Shown here in pieces: positions 34,929 through 46,200 of a stretch of DNA of 64,000 nt. Every line of letters begins with the position of its first letter. The stretch's first letter is position 1. A program made the translations under genes and the position numbers. A model generated the notes under the pieces. It saw nothing but the letters and a program-made list of their open reading frames with translations. It made no database searches and was not told the DNA's origin. This DNA comes from Calliphora vicina (lineage: Eukaryota > Arthropoda > Insecta > Diptera > Calliphoridae), in assembly GCF_958450345.1 (NCBI RefSeq), contig NC_088780.1, positions 2,044,501 through 2,108,500 of the forward strand, given 5' to 3'.

Positions 34929-35485
34929 TCTTCTTCTTTCTAATATATAAAAATCTCGTGTCACAATGTTAGTGTTTGAACTCCTCCGAAACGGCTCAAC
35001 CGATTTTTATGAAATTTTGTATGTATGTTTGGTAGGTATGAGAATAGGTCGTAAAGTATATTTCATACCGCTAGGTCATTAGGGTGACTCTATCCAGAAT
35101 TTATTTTTACCATTTTTTGGCCAAAAGCTTTTTTTTCGCATTTTATTTATTTGGCATTAAAAAATACATAAAACCCCAAATTTTCATCAACCGACCCTCA
35201 CCCACCCGTTTTAGTATTTTGTATGAGCAATATCAATATTTAACTATTTTTATGAAATTTTGTATATATTTTTGGTAGGTACGAGAATATTATATATCAT
35301 ACCGCTAGGACATTAATTAAAATATTTTTCGACAAAAAATTTTGCATGTATTTCTCTTCATTTGGCATCAAAAATACCTATAATGCCAACTTCACTTAGA
35401 ATACATTCGCTATTTTTTATTTAATAACCAAAATATTCACTAGAAATAATTTGTATGGCAGAACAACGTTTGCCGGATCAGCTAG
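34929..35485 (+). mobile_element. Non-autonomous Helitron, 557 bp
   Basis: Starts TCTTCTTTCTAATATATAAA and ends GCCGGATCAGCTAG, sitting between A (34928) and T (35486). The TC start, CTAG end and AT insertion site are Helitron hallmarks, and this start and end are of a type widespread in insects. No helicase remnant. A different family from the 8.9/41-kb pair. Confidence 0.82.
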
Positions 35486-36114
35486 TTTTAGTATAATTTT
35501 TATACAGTTGCTAAAAATTTGACTATTTTTACAAAAATTGCTTCAAAGTTAACAAAATTGTAAACTTTTTTTTATCAAACAAAGAAACAACGAAAAAAAA
35601 TCATTTTAAATTGTATATTCATCTCGACAGCAGATATCAAAAATGTTGCTTCATTACCTTTTGAGAGCCACTAAGTTAAACGATAAAAATGAATGTTATA
35701 AGAAAATGTGATAATTCTCAAAACGGACTTGTAAGACGCCAATGCACTTCTTATAAATTGTGATTATTTGTCGCTAAACTGCATTAACAGATTTCAAAAT
35801 TATTAAAATAAAGGATTTTACAATGATTTTTGTATGTCCTGTAAAGTTAAGTATTTTAATTGTGTTGAAATTTATTGCGAATATTTATTCCAAATATTCC
35901 AAATAAAGAACGTAATTTACTCCCGATATAACGAATATTAAGGAGAAATCATATTTGCTCTCCCTTTTTTTAAAATCTTTTTATTTGAAGCGTTGCCAGC
36001 TTAGAGAATTTTTCCCCACGTAGGGAATTGTTTTTGGCAAATGGGGATACAATTTTCAGTTTGGGGCTATGGGAATTTGTTTTATTCAGAATTTCATTTA
36101 TTTTCAATTTTAAA
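35486..36114. other. AT-rich intergenic DNA
   Basis: No gene and no clear element boundary between the Helitron and the mariner remnant. Confidence 0.4.
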
Positions 36115-36600
36115 TTACATTTAGCAATGCAGTTTTAAAAATGTGAAAAGTGCAAGTTTACATCACCTTCAAGAGAGATGACCATGCCCGCAAATCGATA
36201 GTGCTGAATGTAAAATGTGGCATGAGCTGAGTGGCACATAGCGCCGTGCTTTTTAAAACCACATATTATTGGTGTCCATCATCCAATTTAGGCCAAAAGA
36301 AGTTGTTAATCATAGATCTATAGGGCTCACCGTTGATGGTGATGGCCTTTCTAACGCCAGCCCAAAATACACACCAATCAATGATTTATCCAGGATGCAT
36401 TGGATGCTCTTGGATCTCATCCCAAATTCGACAATTTTGTTGACCTACCCATTTATCCAGAATAGGCCTAACCGTAAAATAAGCGAAGCGCGCGTGTTAT
36501 GATTTGGCAAAATAAAATAAAAAAATATCCAATTCGACAGATGTAACTGCAACAATATGGCCGCTATTAACTGACAAAGTTCGAGAGTCTCGATTGAAAG
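36115..36600 (-). pseudogene. Decayed mariner-family transposase
   Basis: Minus-strand translation around 36,480-36,250 gives RIWDEIQEHPMHPG, a stop, WCVFWAG, then ITINGEPYRSMINNFFWPKL and DD. These are the central catalytic-core blocks of a common fly mariner-family transposase. Frame breaks continue through a GAMCHSAHAT-like block near 36,220 and a GDVN block near 36,175. About twelve residues after FWAG are missing. The plus-strand ORF at 36,269-36,502 is a shadow of this relic. Confidence 0.75.
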
Positions 36601-38029
36601 ACCCTTTGTGTAAAAGTTGTACAACTGTACCTATACTTAATATTTTAATACAACCTAAATTAATAATAACTCATACGCCCTGAATTCTTTAACAATTTTG
36701 GCAGAAACTCTCAAACTAATTTAAACAATTTTATGAATTATTTGAAAACTTTTCTAATCTATTTATTCTAAAACAAAACGAAATTAAATAAATAAAAATA
36801 TTGTAGAATTGCTTAAATTATCATATGAGTAAACAAGTTTGTATTTTTGTATGTACGTATGTATGTTTTTTTGCATACATATTTTGACATACGATTAATA
36901 AATTCCAATTTAAATAAAACAAAACACTTAAAACATAAATAGAAATGGCAGAGAATAGAATAGAGATATAAAGTTCATAAAAAAGTTTAAAGAACGTGTT
37001 GTAATACAATACGAGCACAAATAACAAACAAATTAAAGGATTTCTCTCAAAAAAAATAAAATAAAGAAAAAAATCATAATAAAAAAGTTTTAAAGACAAA
37101 ACATTTAGAAATGAAAACATCCATTTACATACAAGTAACACATACACTGTGGTGCAAAAGTGAGACAGGATTTTATAAAATTTTCCATAGATTTTCGGAA
37201 TATTTTAGAAAATTAGAACTGTTTTTAGTTTCATACATCATAAGATAAATAACAACAAAATTTAGAACAAATTATCTATTCATTATTTAAATCTAGAATA
37301 TTTGTGGAGAAGTCTACAATTTTTAAAACACTCAATTGTATTAATAAAAGTTCGAAATCACAAACAATTTTCTCTTAGTGTATTTGTACATGCATGCAAG
37401 CAAACACAAGAATAATAAAGTTTTTTGTTTTAATAAATATTATCTGGCTGTTTCCAAGAAACTGAACTAAATGGAACTTTTTTTTTAAATAGAGTATTGT
37501 CTTAACGCAGGCATACTGAAGTACGTACACACACATGAATGTACATATAATTATAAACATTAGGATGGCTCTACTTACAGCTTGATTATTTGGTTAATTG
37601 GGACCGCTGCAGCGGACAGCGCATTATCAACAATAGACTATCTACAGGACACATTTTTAATATTGAACTGAAAAATAACGATTTCGATTCGAATTTTTTT
37701 CAGTTAAAATGAAGTCATGTTGTTAAACCGTCAAATATTTTTCGCATTTTTTACAGAACTGTACGATTATTATTTCATATTAAATTTAAATTTAAGAACT
37801 TTAGATAATTCTGAATAAAAATTTGGTGAAAAATGTATGTCAACGGGCCACTTTTTGGATTTTCGATGCTCTCAAGATCAAAAATTGTTTTCCTTTATCT
37901 AAAATCCAAATGCTGAAAATTGAAGCAAAATCGGATAACGTTTAGAGGTTGAATAATTAAATTTTTTATCTCGTTTTGGGTCAATGTAGTCAATGAAAAA
38001 TTAAATGCTGTTAAAAAAAATACAATTAA
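36601..38029. other. Intergenic DNA with old repeat fragments
   Basis: Includes ACATTAGGATGGCTCT at 37,558 and GGATAACGTTTAGAGGTTG at 37,932, phrases also found at 46,922-47,010, so an old TTAGGA-ended repeat is present at both places. ORFs at 36,821-37,560 are T/A-rich and unsupported. Confidence 0.45.
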
Positions 38030-38878
38030 CAAGTAAGAGTGCTATATTCGGCTATGCCGAATCTTATATACCCTTCACCTTTGTTGTGGATGCATTATTA
38101 TTTTTTATAATTAGTATATAGGTATGTATGTACATTGCCCACTTTCAGCGTACAGCATCCTAAATTTATCAAGAACACAAAAAACAACAACAACGCCAAA
38201 CGAAACAGAACACCAAAAGAAAAAACAAAAACAAAATACGCAAGGCAATGAAACCAACACACATCCAAACATACGTTTAATTGTATAAAAAACAAAAAAA
38301 AGAAACAAAACTCAAAAGAAAAACAAAATACGCAAAGCATGCACATTCAAACATACGATTTGTTGATTTTTTGTCAAAAAAACCAACACACAACCAAACA
38401 AACGTTTAGTTGTATAAAAAACAACAACAACGCCAAAAGAAACAAAATACAAAAAAAAAACAAAATACGCAATGCTTGCACATCCAACCATACGTTTTGT
38501 TGCTTTTTTGTCAAAGCATGCAATACATTGTGTTTTTTGATGAAATTTTCAGAGGTTGTCTCGGATTTTTGCTCATATCTCCGTTATTTATGGACGGATT
38601 TTGCTGATTTTAAATAGCAAAATTCTCGAAAGTATGTCTGACAGAATTGTTGAAGATTTGGATCCCGGAGATATCTGGGGCCTTCAGAAAATTGATTTCA
38701 ACAGACAGACAGACAGACGGACCGACAGACAGACAGACGGACATGCCTTAATCGACTCCGCTATCTATAAGGATCCAGAATATATATACTTTATAGGGTC
38801 GGAAATGAAAAATGTAGAAATTACAAACGGAATGACAAACTTATATATACCCTTCTCACGAAGCTGAAGGGTATAAAA
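38030..38878. repeat. DINE-1-like element, family B, longest copy
   Basis: Starts AACAAGTAAGAGTGC, then the perfect hairpin ATTCGGCTATGCCGAAT, then CTTATATACCCTTCACC. Internal AACAACAACGCCAAA blocks repeat three times (38,160-38,460), followed by GACAGACAGACAGACGG. It ends ACCCTTCTCACGAAGC, TGAAGGGTATAAAAAT. The AGGGTATAAAA end mirrors the TTATATACCCTTC block near the start. ORFs at 38,098-38,867 derive from the repeat. Confidence 0.75.
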
Positions 38879-39005
38879 ATTAATGTTTGACAACTGATTT
38901 ATGCCTTTTATTGATAAATGTATTTATGTATATTTATGTATTTATGTTTGATAAAATATAAAAGTGTTCTGTGATCGAGATAACCCGAATTATAATTTGA
39001 TACCA
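38879..39005. other. Short spacer between two DINE-1-like elements
   Basis: ATGTATTTATG simple sequence; nothing else. Confidence 0.4.
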
Positions 39006-40412
39006 AACAAGTAAGAAAGTATAGTGGGTTAAGCCCTACCTTATGATACACCAATTTAATTATGGACCAATTGTAATAAAATTAGGTGGCATGACTTCTG
39101 TGCATATGAGACCTATTTGTGTTGAATTTTAAATATTTGAATACGAACATTTTTAAGAAATCTATACTCATTAAAATGATTTTCGGAAGTAGGCATTATA
39201 TGGGCGCTATGATTAATTATGGACTGATCATCACAAAATTTAGTGACATGAATTTTGTATATACATAAGGGCAAATCCTGCGTGACGAACGTTACATTCG
39301 TACACGTTTTCATATTTAAATATGAAAATTTTTTGGTTTTTCAAATAAGATACCTCCAACGTATACTATACGCTATAGTGAGATTTAAGTGCAATTCCAA
39401 ATGGCATAAGATATTACCTTTTAATTGCCATTTCTTGCGAAATAATTGATCGCAAAGTTTTGTGACGCACGTTACAAAAAGTGGAAGTAACATTAAAAGT
39501 TGAAGTGTTTATTCGTAATTTTATCGAATTTGGCATAATAAAGCACACAAAATCTTATTCCTAAAAGAAAGATGAATGAAAGAGAATTCTAATATAACTT
39601 ATTAGCATGAACAAACATTTGCCGTTTTTATAAAAATCCGAGAACATTTAGTGACGCACGTTACGTGACGCTCATTACAAATTATCCAGATGCTTGAAAA
39701 GTATCTCCTTTTCCGTGAGAAATTGCGAAAAATTCCATTCAAAGTGAAATTACGCAAAATTTATTTGTATTTAAATTGAATGGTCAAAAATATAGCTGTC
39801 AATCGAACCATCTTGTAAATCTTGATAAAAACACATTAAAAATTTATTTTTTTTTTTGTATAAAATTAAGATATTTGTGCTAGTGTTGGATTTGGTAATC
39901 ATTTTTGTATGAATGACCATAGAAATACATTTTGTTTATATATAAAATATAATACACATATCTAGTCTAATATTACAATTAAAAATTTCGAGTTTGATTC
40001 ATTTAAACATTTTTTTGTTGGTAGAATGTTTCTGGGATTTGCCCATATATAAATTATTTGTGTTGAGTTTTATTAGAATACCAACATTTTTAAAAGATTT
40101 ATGCTAATTAAAGTGATTTTCGGAAGTGGGCCTATATGGTAGCAATGACTAATTTTGGACCGATCATCATCACAAAATTTGGTGAGGCGAGTTCGACTTA
40201 TATAAAACTTTGTTTTGCTGAATTTGGTTTGGATATCTATATAACTAAAATATTTATGAGAGCTTAACTATTTTCAGATAAATCGACTCAGAAAGTGATC
40301 CTGAGCAGATTGGTATACTTTAAGGTGGGTGCTGGGACAATATTTCTGCACGTTACAAACATCAGCACAAACCCAATATACCCTCCCCACTATGGTGGTG
40401 TAGGGTATAAAA
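39006..40412. repeat. DINE-1-like element, family A, interrupted by a hAT MITE
   Basis: Starts AACAAGTAAGAAAGTATAG and ends CTCCCCACTATGGTGGTGTA, GGGTATAAAA. The two halves (39,006-39,268 and 40,045-40,412) join into a normal family A copy once the 776-bp insertion at 39,269-40,044 is removed. More diverged than the 33.9-kb copy. Confidence 0.75.
39269..40044. mobile_element. hAT-type MITE with GTGACGCACGTTAC subterminal repeats
   Basis: Ends GGGCAAATCC and GGATTTGCCC; flanks ATACATAA (39261-39268) and ATATATAA (40045-40052), 7 of 8 identical. GTGACG(C/A)ACGTTAC occurs near 39,281, 39,461 and 39,651, the last followed at once by GTGACGCTCATTAC. Clustered subterminal motifs and an 8-bp duplication fit hAT. 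No transposase remnant. Confidence 0.8.
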
Positions 40413-40972
40413 TTTATAAAATTTCATGCATTTTTTAAAAAATAATAAAATTGTATTTAAAATTTTAACAATTGTACCTACTATTTATTAGTTAAACTTA
40501 CTAATTTGTTAAAATTATTTACGTGTTCGTAATGTTATTTTTATATATTTTAATATCTGGACTCAAAATTATCAAAGTTTGAATTAATTAGCTTCTGAAC
40601 AATACAATTTCAGCGTCTAAGATGAATTTACTCAGCAAAAACTTGTTAATGACTTGCAATTACTCATTAACTTACCTTCCAATGATTACTACATACAGTC
40701 TGCATTACTTAGAAGTAGTCGTATAATGAACATTTTATTATTTTATTTACTTATAACGGCTTCTGTGAGATCTAACTAGTTATTTAAGTCATTACCTGTA
40801 ACTAATTTTAGTTATATTAAAGTGATGATATATTTATAAGCGGTTGTATCCAATGTGTACAAATAATGAGTTATATGTAATGCTATTGTGAATTTAGCAT
40901 TTCAACTCATAACTTGGCAATGAATGTTTTTTTTGCTGGGTATTTTAAGGGCAAGTCTAATATGCATGTACA
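40413..40972. other. Old interspersed repeat shared with 19.4-19.8 kb
   Basis: TTGCAATTACTCATTAACTTACC and ATAACGGCTTCTGTGAGATC parallel 19,460-19,605. No gene. Confidence 0.5.
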
Positions 40973-42438
40973 TCATAATATTAATAGGCAAGTCGATTTC
41001 TTTAGACCCCTTTTACGCTCACATTATACATTCAATTTGGGCAAAAAATATACCATTTTAAAGGGATTTATTCACAGAAGTGCAGAATATATATTTTATT
41101 GAAATCGGTTCAGTTTTTTAGGAGTTATAAGCGTTTAAAGATGTTACTAACACATATGCAAAAACGTGTACATGTGAACCTTAAGCAAAAAAGTAAACAA
41201 AGCAATGCGTGTTTGTGCAATATGTTGTTGTAAATAAATAAGAGAAACAATTAAACAGTATTGATTTCGCTCTGTTTTAAGTGAGAGTTGTTATAGAAAA
41301 CAAAGAAGAAGACTTTAGTAATTTAAATTCGCTTTAATAAATATATTTTGAAGGTGTTTTTTTATTTTCTAACTCCCATATGCATAAACAATTTTTAAAT
41401 TTATCAAAGGTTTATAAAACAAAATTTGTTTTATAAACCTTTGACAAATTTAAAAAACTGTTTATGCATATGGGGGTAAATATGTAATTGTAGATAAGTA
41501 AATATTTATTTTATAATTGTGACGATTTTCAACGGTTTATCACTGCATGAAGTTTAATGAAAAATGGGACGGGTCGGAATAAATGGTGAGTAGCCTCCCA
41601 TACAAAGTAAATAGTTATTTCTAAATATTTTGTGAAATATAATTGCAAGATTCTTCAAAATTAGTCTAAATGGCTCTTTTATAAATTTTCATAGTTTCGC
41701 TGAAATTTTTCGGGATTGGAATAGTGGGCGTGGCACACCCTGTACAAAGTATGTAATTAATTTCGAATATCTGTAGAACTATAATTGTAAAAGTGTTTAA
41801 ACTTTTAGCGAATTAATTTCTTATTACTGTGCGGAGTTTAGCTGAATATAGACGGAATTAGATTAGAGGGCATAGCACCCAAAATGGGAGAGGTCGGAAA
41901 AGGATGTGAGTCACCTCCCATACAAAGTAATAATTGCAAGGTTCTTCAAACATTGTCCGCATAGATCTCTTACCATTTTACACAGATTGGCTGAAAATGG
42001 TCGGGATTGCATTAGTGGTTATGGCGCAAAGTAAATAATTTTTAATATCTGGAGAACTATAATTCTAAAAGAATTTAAACTCTGTATCAATCAATTTATT
42101 ACCATTCTAAGGAGGTTAGGTAAAAACGAATTTATTCCTGATCCCTGTTCGAAGTTTAGCTAAGCATGATCGGCTTATTAGGATTGACCCCTCCCTTATA
42201 AAGAAAAGTTAAAGTAAAGCTTGATATTTACATAAAAGGTTTAAAAATGGGTGGGATCAGAGCAGTGGAGTGGTATCTCCCATACAAAATTAGTTAGTTA
42301 TTTTCAATTAGTTATATTATTTCAAGTGAACTGTAATTGAGAGATTCTCAAATTTTGTATGTGTTATTTTTGTATTTCCATTCATATTTTTCTAATTTTA
42401 CTAGGGTAGGGGTAGCGAAGTGCACCGGGTTATGCTAG
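40973..42438 (+). mobile_element. Non-autonomous Helitron, copy 2
   Basis: Starts TCATAATATTAATAGGC and ends GGGTTATGCTAG, between A (40972) and T (42439). It is the inverted relative of copy 1 (8,954-10,297) along its whole length, 1466 bp against 1344. The main difference is a complete palindrome at 41,370-41,477, half of which is missing in copy 1. The ORF at 40,914-41,102 has no support as a gene. Confidence 0.86.
41370..41477. repeat. Long palindrome inside Helitron copy 2
   Basis: CCCATATGCATAAACA, TTTTTAAATTTATCAAAGG, TTTATAAAACAAAA is followed directly by its inverse ending TGTTTATGCATATGGGG. Each arm is about 52 bp with two or three mismatches and almost no spacer. In copy 1 only the right arm and the inner part of the left arm remain (9,850-9,937). 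Confidence 0.85.
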
Positions 42439-43243
42439 TATCTATAAATAAGTGAAAACAATTCCTCTGAATAGAACGTCTTTGAACAATTAATGTATTC
42501 GTGTATGTATGTTTGAATTTATTTAGATAAATTTATTGTTTTAATTTTTGTATTCTTGTTTTATTCTATTCAAATCCCTTTCAAAAAATCTCTACAAGTG
42601 CAAGACTTGAAATAAATTCTGAAATAGATTTATTCATTAGTTTGTCACAGAGTCGCTAATGTATCCTTCGTATCATGCCGTTAAATAAAAATACGTTTGT
42701 TTTACATATATTTTTGAAGCTTAAATTTTCAAAGTTCAACTGTTTATTATTAAATTGTTTATAATTTTTTTTGTTTATTATTTTGTGCATTATAACTAAG
42801 TAAATACGTAGTTATTGAATAATTCTAAGTTAAAAATAAAAACAATTTCCTTTTTTGCAAAAAGTCTATCGTTGTTAATACAATTGTTGGTTGTTCAAAT
42901 ACCTTCTGTGGAGATTTTTGTTTTCTTTTTTTATTCGATTTTATTGCTAATTTTATTTATTTATTAAATTTATGGCTTTGAGTGTTAATACTGTTGTTGT
43001 ACGCAGAATGTGTATTTGGGGCTTTAAATTTCAATTATAAACAAACTACTCCCTCAGTGCTCTTCAACACTAGAGTCATCACATTTACAATCAGCATCAT
43101 TTTGCCCATCATAGTCAATGCCATTGTTATTACCATTACCAACATCATCGTCATCATCATCATCATCTCATCGGTATCGTCATTATAATGAAATGCGTGA
43201 GTGTTTGTTTGTTTGTTTAAAGTGGTGTTTAGTGGTTGCAAAT
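42439..43243. other. 3' flank of the nAChR gene
   Basis: AT-rich DNA with a CAT/ATC trinucleotide run at 43,139-43,175. It probably contains the 3' UTR of the nAChR gene, which is read from right to left. The poly(A) site was not determined. Confidence 0.45.
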
Positions 43244-46200
43244 TTAATTAACAATTTGACGCACAATATCCGGCGGCAGCATAAAATTATTTTTTCTTAG
43301 CGGTATTTCGCTCAGCTGACGGTCGATTGGTAGACGTGTGTCGTAGAGAGAGGGTGACTGGCAGATAATGGCAAATGTGCCAAAGATACACGACAGCGTA
43401 AAAGTCCATAAAAAGAAACGATCCAAAACCATTGAAACAAATTTCCAATCTTCTATGATCTAGAGGAATACAAAAGACAAACGAATATAAAATCAACATA
43501 AAACAAATTCAGATAAATACAACAAATAAAATACCATTCACTCATTCATTCATTCTTTCATTTATATACCTACTCGTCTATATGTATCTAGGCAAGTAGA
43601 CGCTTTGTATGTGTGTGTGTGTTGGTGTGGGTGTTTGTGTCTGTATTTGTTTGTGGATTAACAGCAAAAAAGCTCAAAAAGATTTTTAATTAAGCCTAAT
43701 GAAAACCACTAAAAACTCATCATTTTATGCATGAATTGCACAATTAGTTCCACTCGTCTTCTCCTTCCTCTACCGTTTACCATTTTACTCACTAATTGTC
43801 CTGCCTGCTACTACCCTTACACCCTGCCAAATAAAAATAATTTGCTTCAATAGCTACCAACTGAGGTTAAAAACACCAAAAAGCCGAAAGCTACCAAAAA
43901 AAAAAAACTCAATAACATAAAAAGAGGAAAAAATCGAAAAGAATCTTTGAATGAACCTCAAAACCCATAAACCCTAAACCAATTTCCTTTTAAATAATAA
44001 TAAAAAATAATAACATCATACATAATAATTAACTTCATTAGGGATATTCATTTAAACATTCACGTTTTCCATTTATGCATTTACGTTTGTTGTAACTTGA
44101 ACTGACGAACATTGTTAAATAGCTAAGGATTCTACTTATCATTTTATAATATTATTGTACATATTATTAAATCGCCACTATTGTCTAATAAGCATTAAAT
44201 CGATTCAAAACATACTTTAAGATTTCGTATATGAGGGATTTCATGTCAAGTGAATCAACTTTTGAAATCGTTGTCTTCCGATCGGAATGAAATTTGCACC
44301 AAGGTTAGTCCTATTGGATAGTAATTCAGACACAAGATCGGTCAAGAACTCTCTGAGTTAAAGGGGGTCAAAATTTCGTTTTTTTCTCATTCATGTACCT
44401 TATTATCTATTGTTTTTAGCAAAATGTGTACCAAATAGTTTAGATAGCTATTTCTTCAATCTTTCGAAAAAAAAAATTAAAGATTTTGACATTTTTTTTC
44501 CAAAATCAAAAACTTTTTTTTAAATGGGCCCCTTGATTTCAATAATTCTTTTACTTGACATGAACTCCCCCTTATATAAAACTTATTTTGAGTGAAATTT
44601 GTGTAGATATCTACATAAATTATACACTTATAACCGATTATAACCAATTTCGACAAGACATTTGTATGGGGGCTAGATAAAATAATGGACCGATTTCTGA
44701 CAGTTCCAATAGGCTGAAACAAATGTTTGAAAATTGCGACCTGTATTTTCGCACAAGGTTTACATGGACAGCAAATCGACTAATAAAGTGATTCTGAGTC
44801 GATCGGTATAGTTTATGGTGGCTGTTCGACATCTGCGGTGGTGTATTCCCCGGAATCTGATATTTGAAGGCCATGGCAACACGGATAACATTTTAATATA
44901 GATGTACACAAACCTCGTTATCTTTGTCAGCATCCTTGATATGTTGTGCAATAAATCTGACTGCACGTAATGCCTGCAGCACTTCCGGTGTCAAGCGGCG
45001 CGGTATAACATTATCAGAATCTGTGAATTAAAATACAAGTACATTAGACGGGCTCACGAAATTAGTTACTCCAAAAGTTAACCTCTGGAAAGTAATTTGG
45101 TTTGATTAATATTCAGATACCTTTTTTCAAAATTCTTTGTATTATGACTAAATAAGAATTGCGGTTACGGAAAAACTATAGGAGGTATTGACATACTTTC
45201 TTCACATTTTTATTCCCTATTATGTTGTCAATAAATCCTTATGTGATGATCAAAAAATTCTAAAATTTGTTTAACAAAATTTTTAGAAATTTGAAAATGT
45301 TGTTTTGAAACTGCCGTTAAAAAAAATTATTTTTTTTGGTCATACCTGCGAAGACAAAAACTCATATACAAGTAAATATTGATATATTTTAAATAAAAAT
45401 AAACTTTTATTTTAATATTTCTCAAAATATGTTACTTTTGTTTCTACATTTCTTGCTCTAGTGGCCTGAGACACATTAATGGCCTGGCGAATTTTTAATA
45501 ACTTTACAATTTTTAACCAATTTTTGTCTTTTATATCTCATTAGAACGACAATTACGTACACATTTCGATTCTTTTAAATTAAATTGCAAAAGTAATTTT
45601 TTAATGGCAAAATTTTTACAAAAACTGAAAAAAATTGCATATTTTCCCAGTGAAAATGCACCTCTAAACTTCGAGCGGCACGGGTTGCCCATCTTAGAAC
45701 AAGCTAAAAAAAATGTTGGTAGTTTGAGGTCATTGCGAAAGTATTCAGCGGGTACCGTGTCAACATTTTTAACATTTAATTCTAAGGGACACTCTAATAT
45801 ACATATTATCAGACTTAAAACCTCAACTAACTAAATAGAGATATTGATAAGAATTTTCAAACAGGTATCTTTTTTTAGTTTGAAGATCAAAACAAACAAT
45901 ACTTTTCAGTCAGTCCCTGAAAATATGACATTATTACATATTTCTTACCTATGGATGGTTGTACGCCATTGTCATATACAACATCCTGGCCATCTTTAAA
46001 ATCACACGGGTAATCACTAATACTGTCCCTGAAAATTTAAAAAAAACATTTTTATTAAATATTCCTACTAATATGTTTTCTCTAATTTTATGGCAAATGT
46101 GAAATAATCTTTGAGTTTATTACCGAACATCAATTTCATTTGTGTAACCATTATATTCCGGATAATAGTTGGCAAAATCAGGCATATCGACAGGAGATCG

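Noticed and set aside
36821..37147. 108-codon minus-strand hydrophobic ORF
   Set aside because: Composition (Phe, Leu, Tyr) is what AT-rich DNA gives by chance; no signal peptide pattern, no conserved motif, no neighbouring promoter.
38098..38867. Several ORFs on both strands within 38.1-38.9 kb
   Set aside because: All lie inside the longest DINE-1-like family B copy and come from its internal AACAACGCC and GACAGACA repeats.
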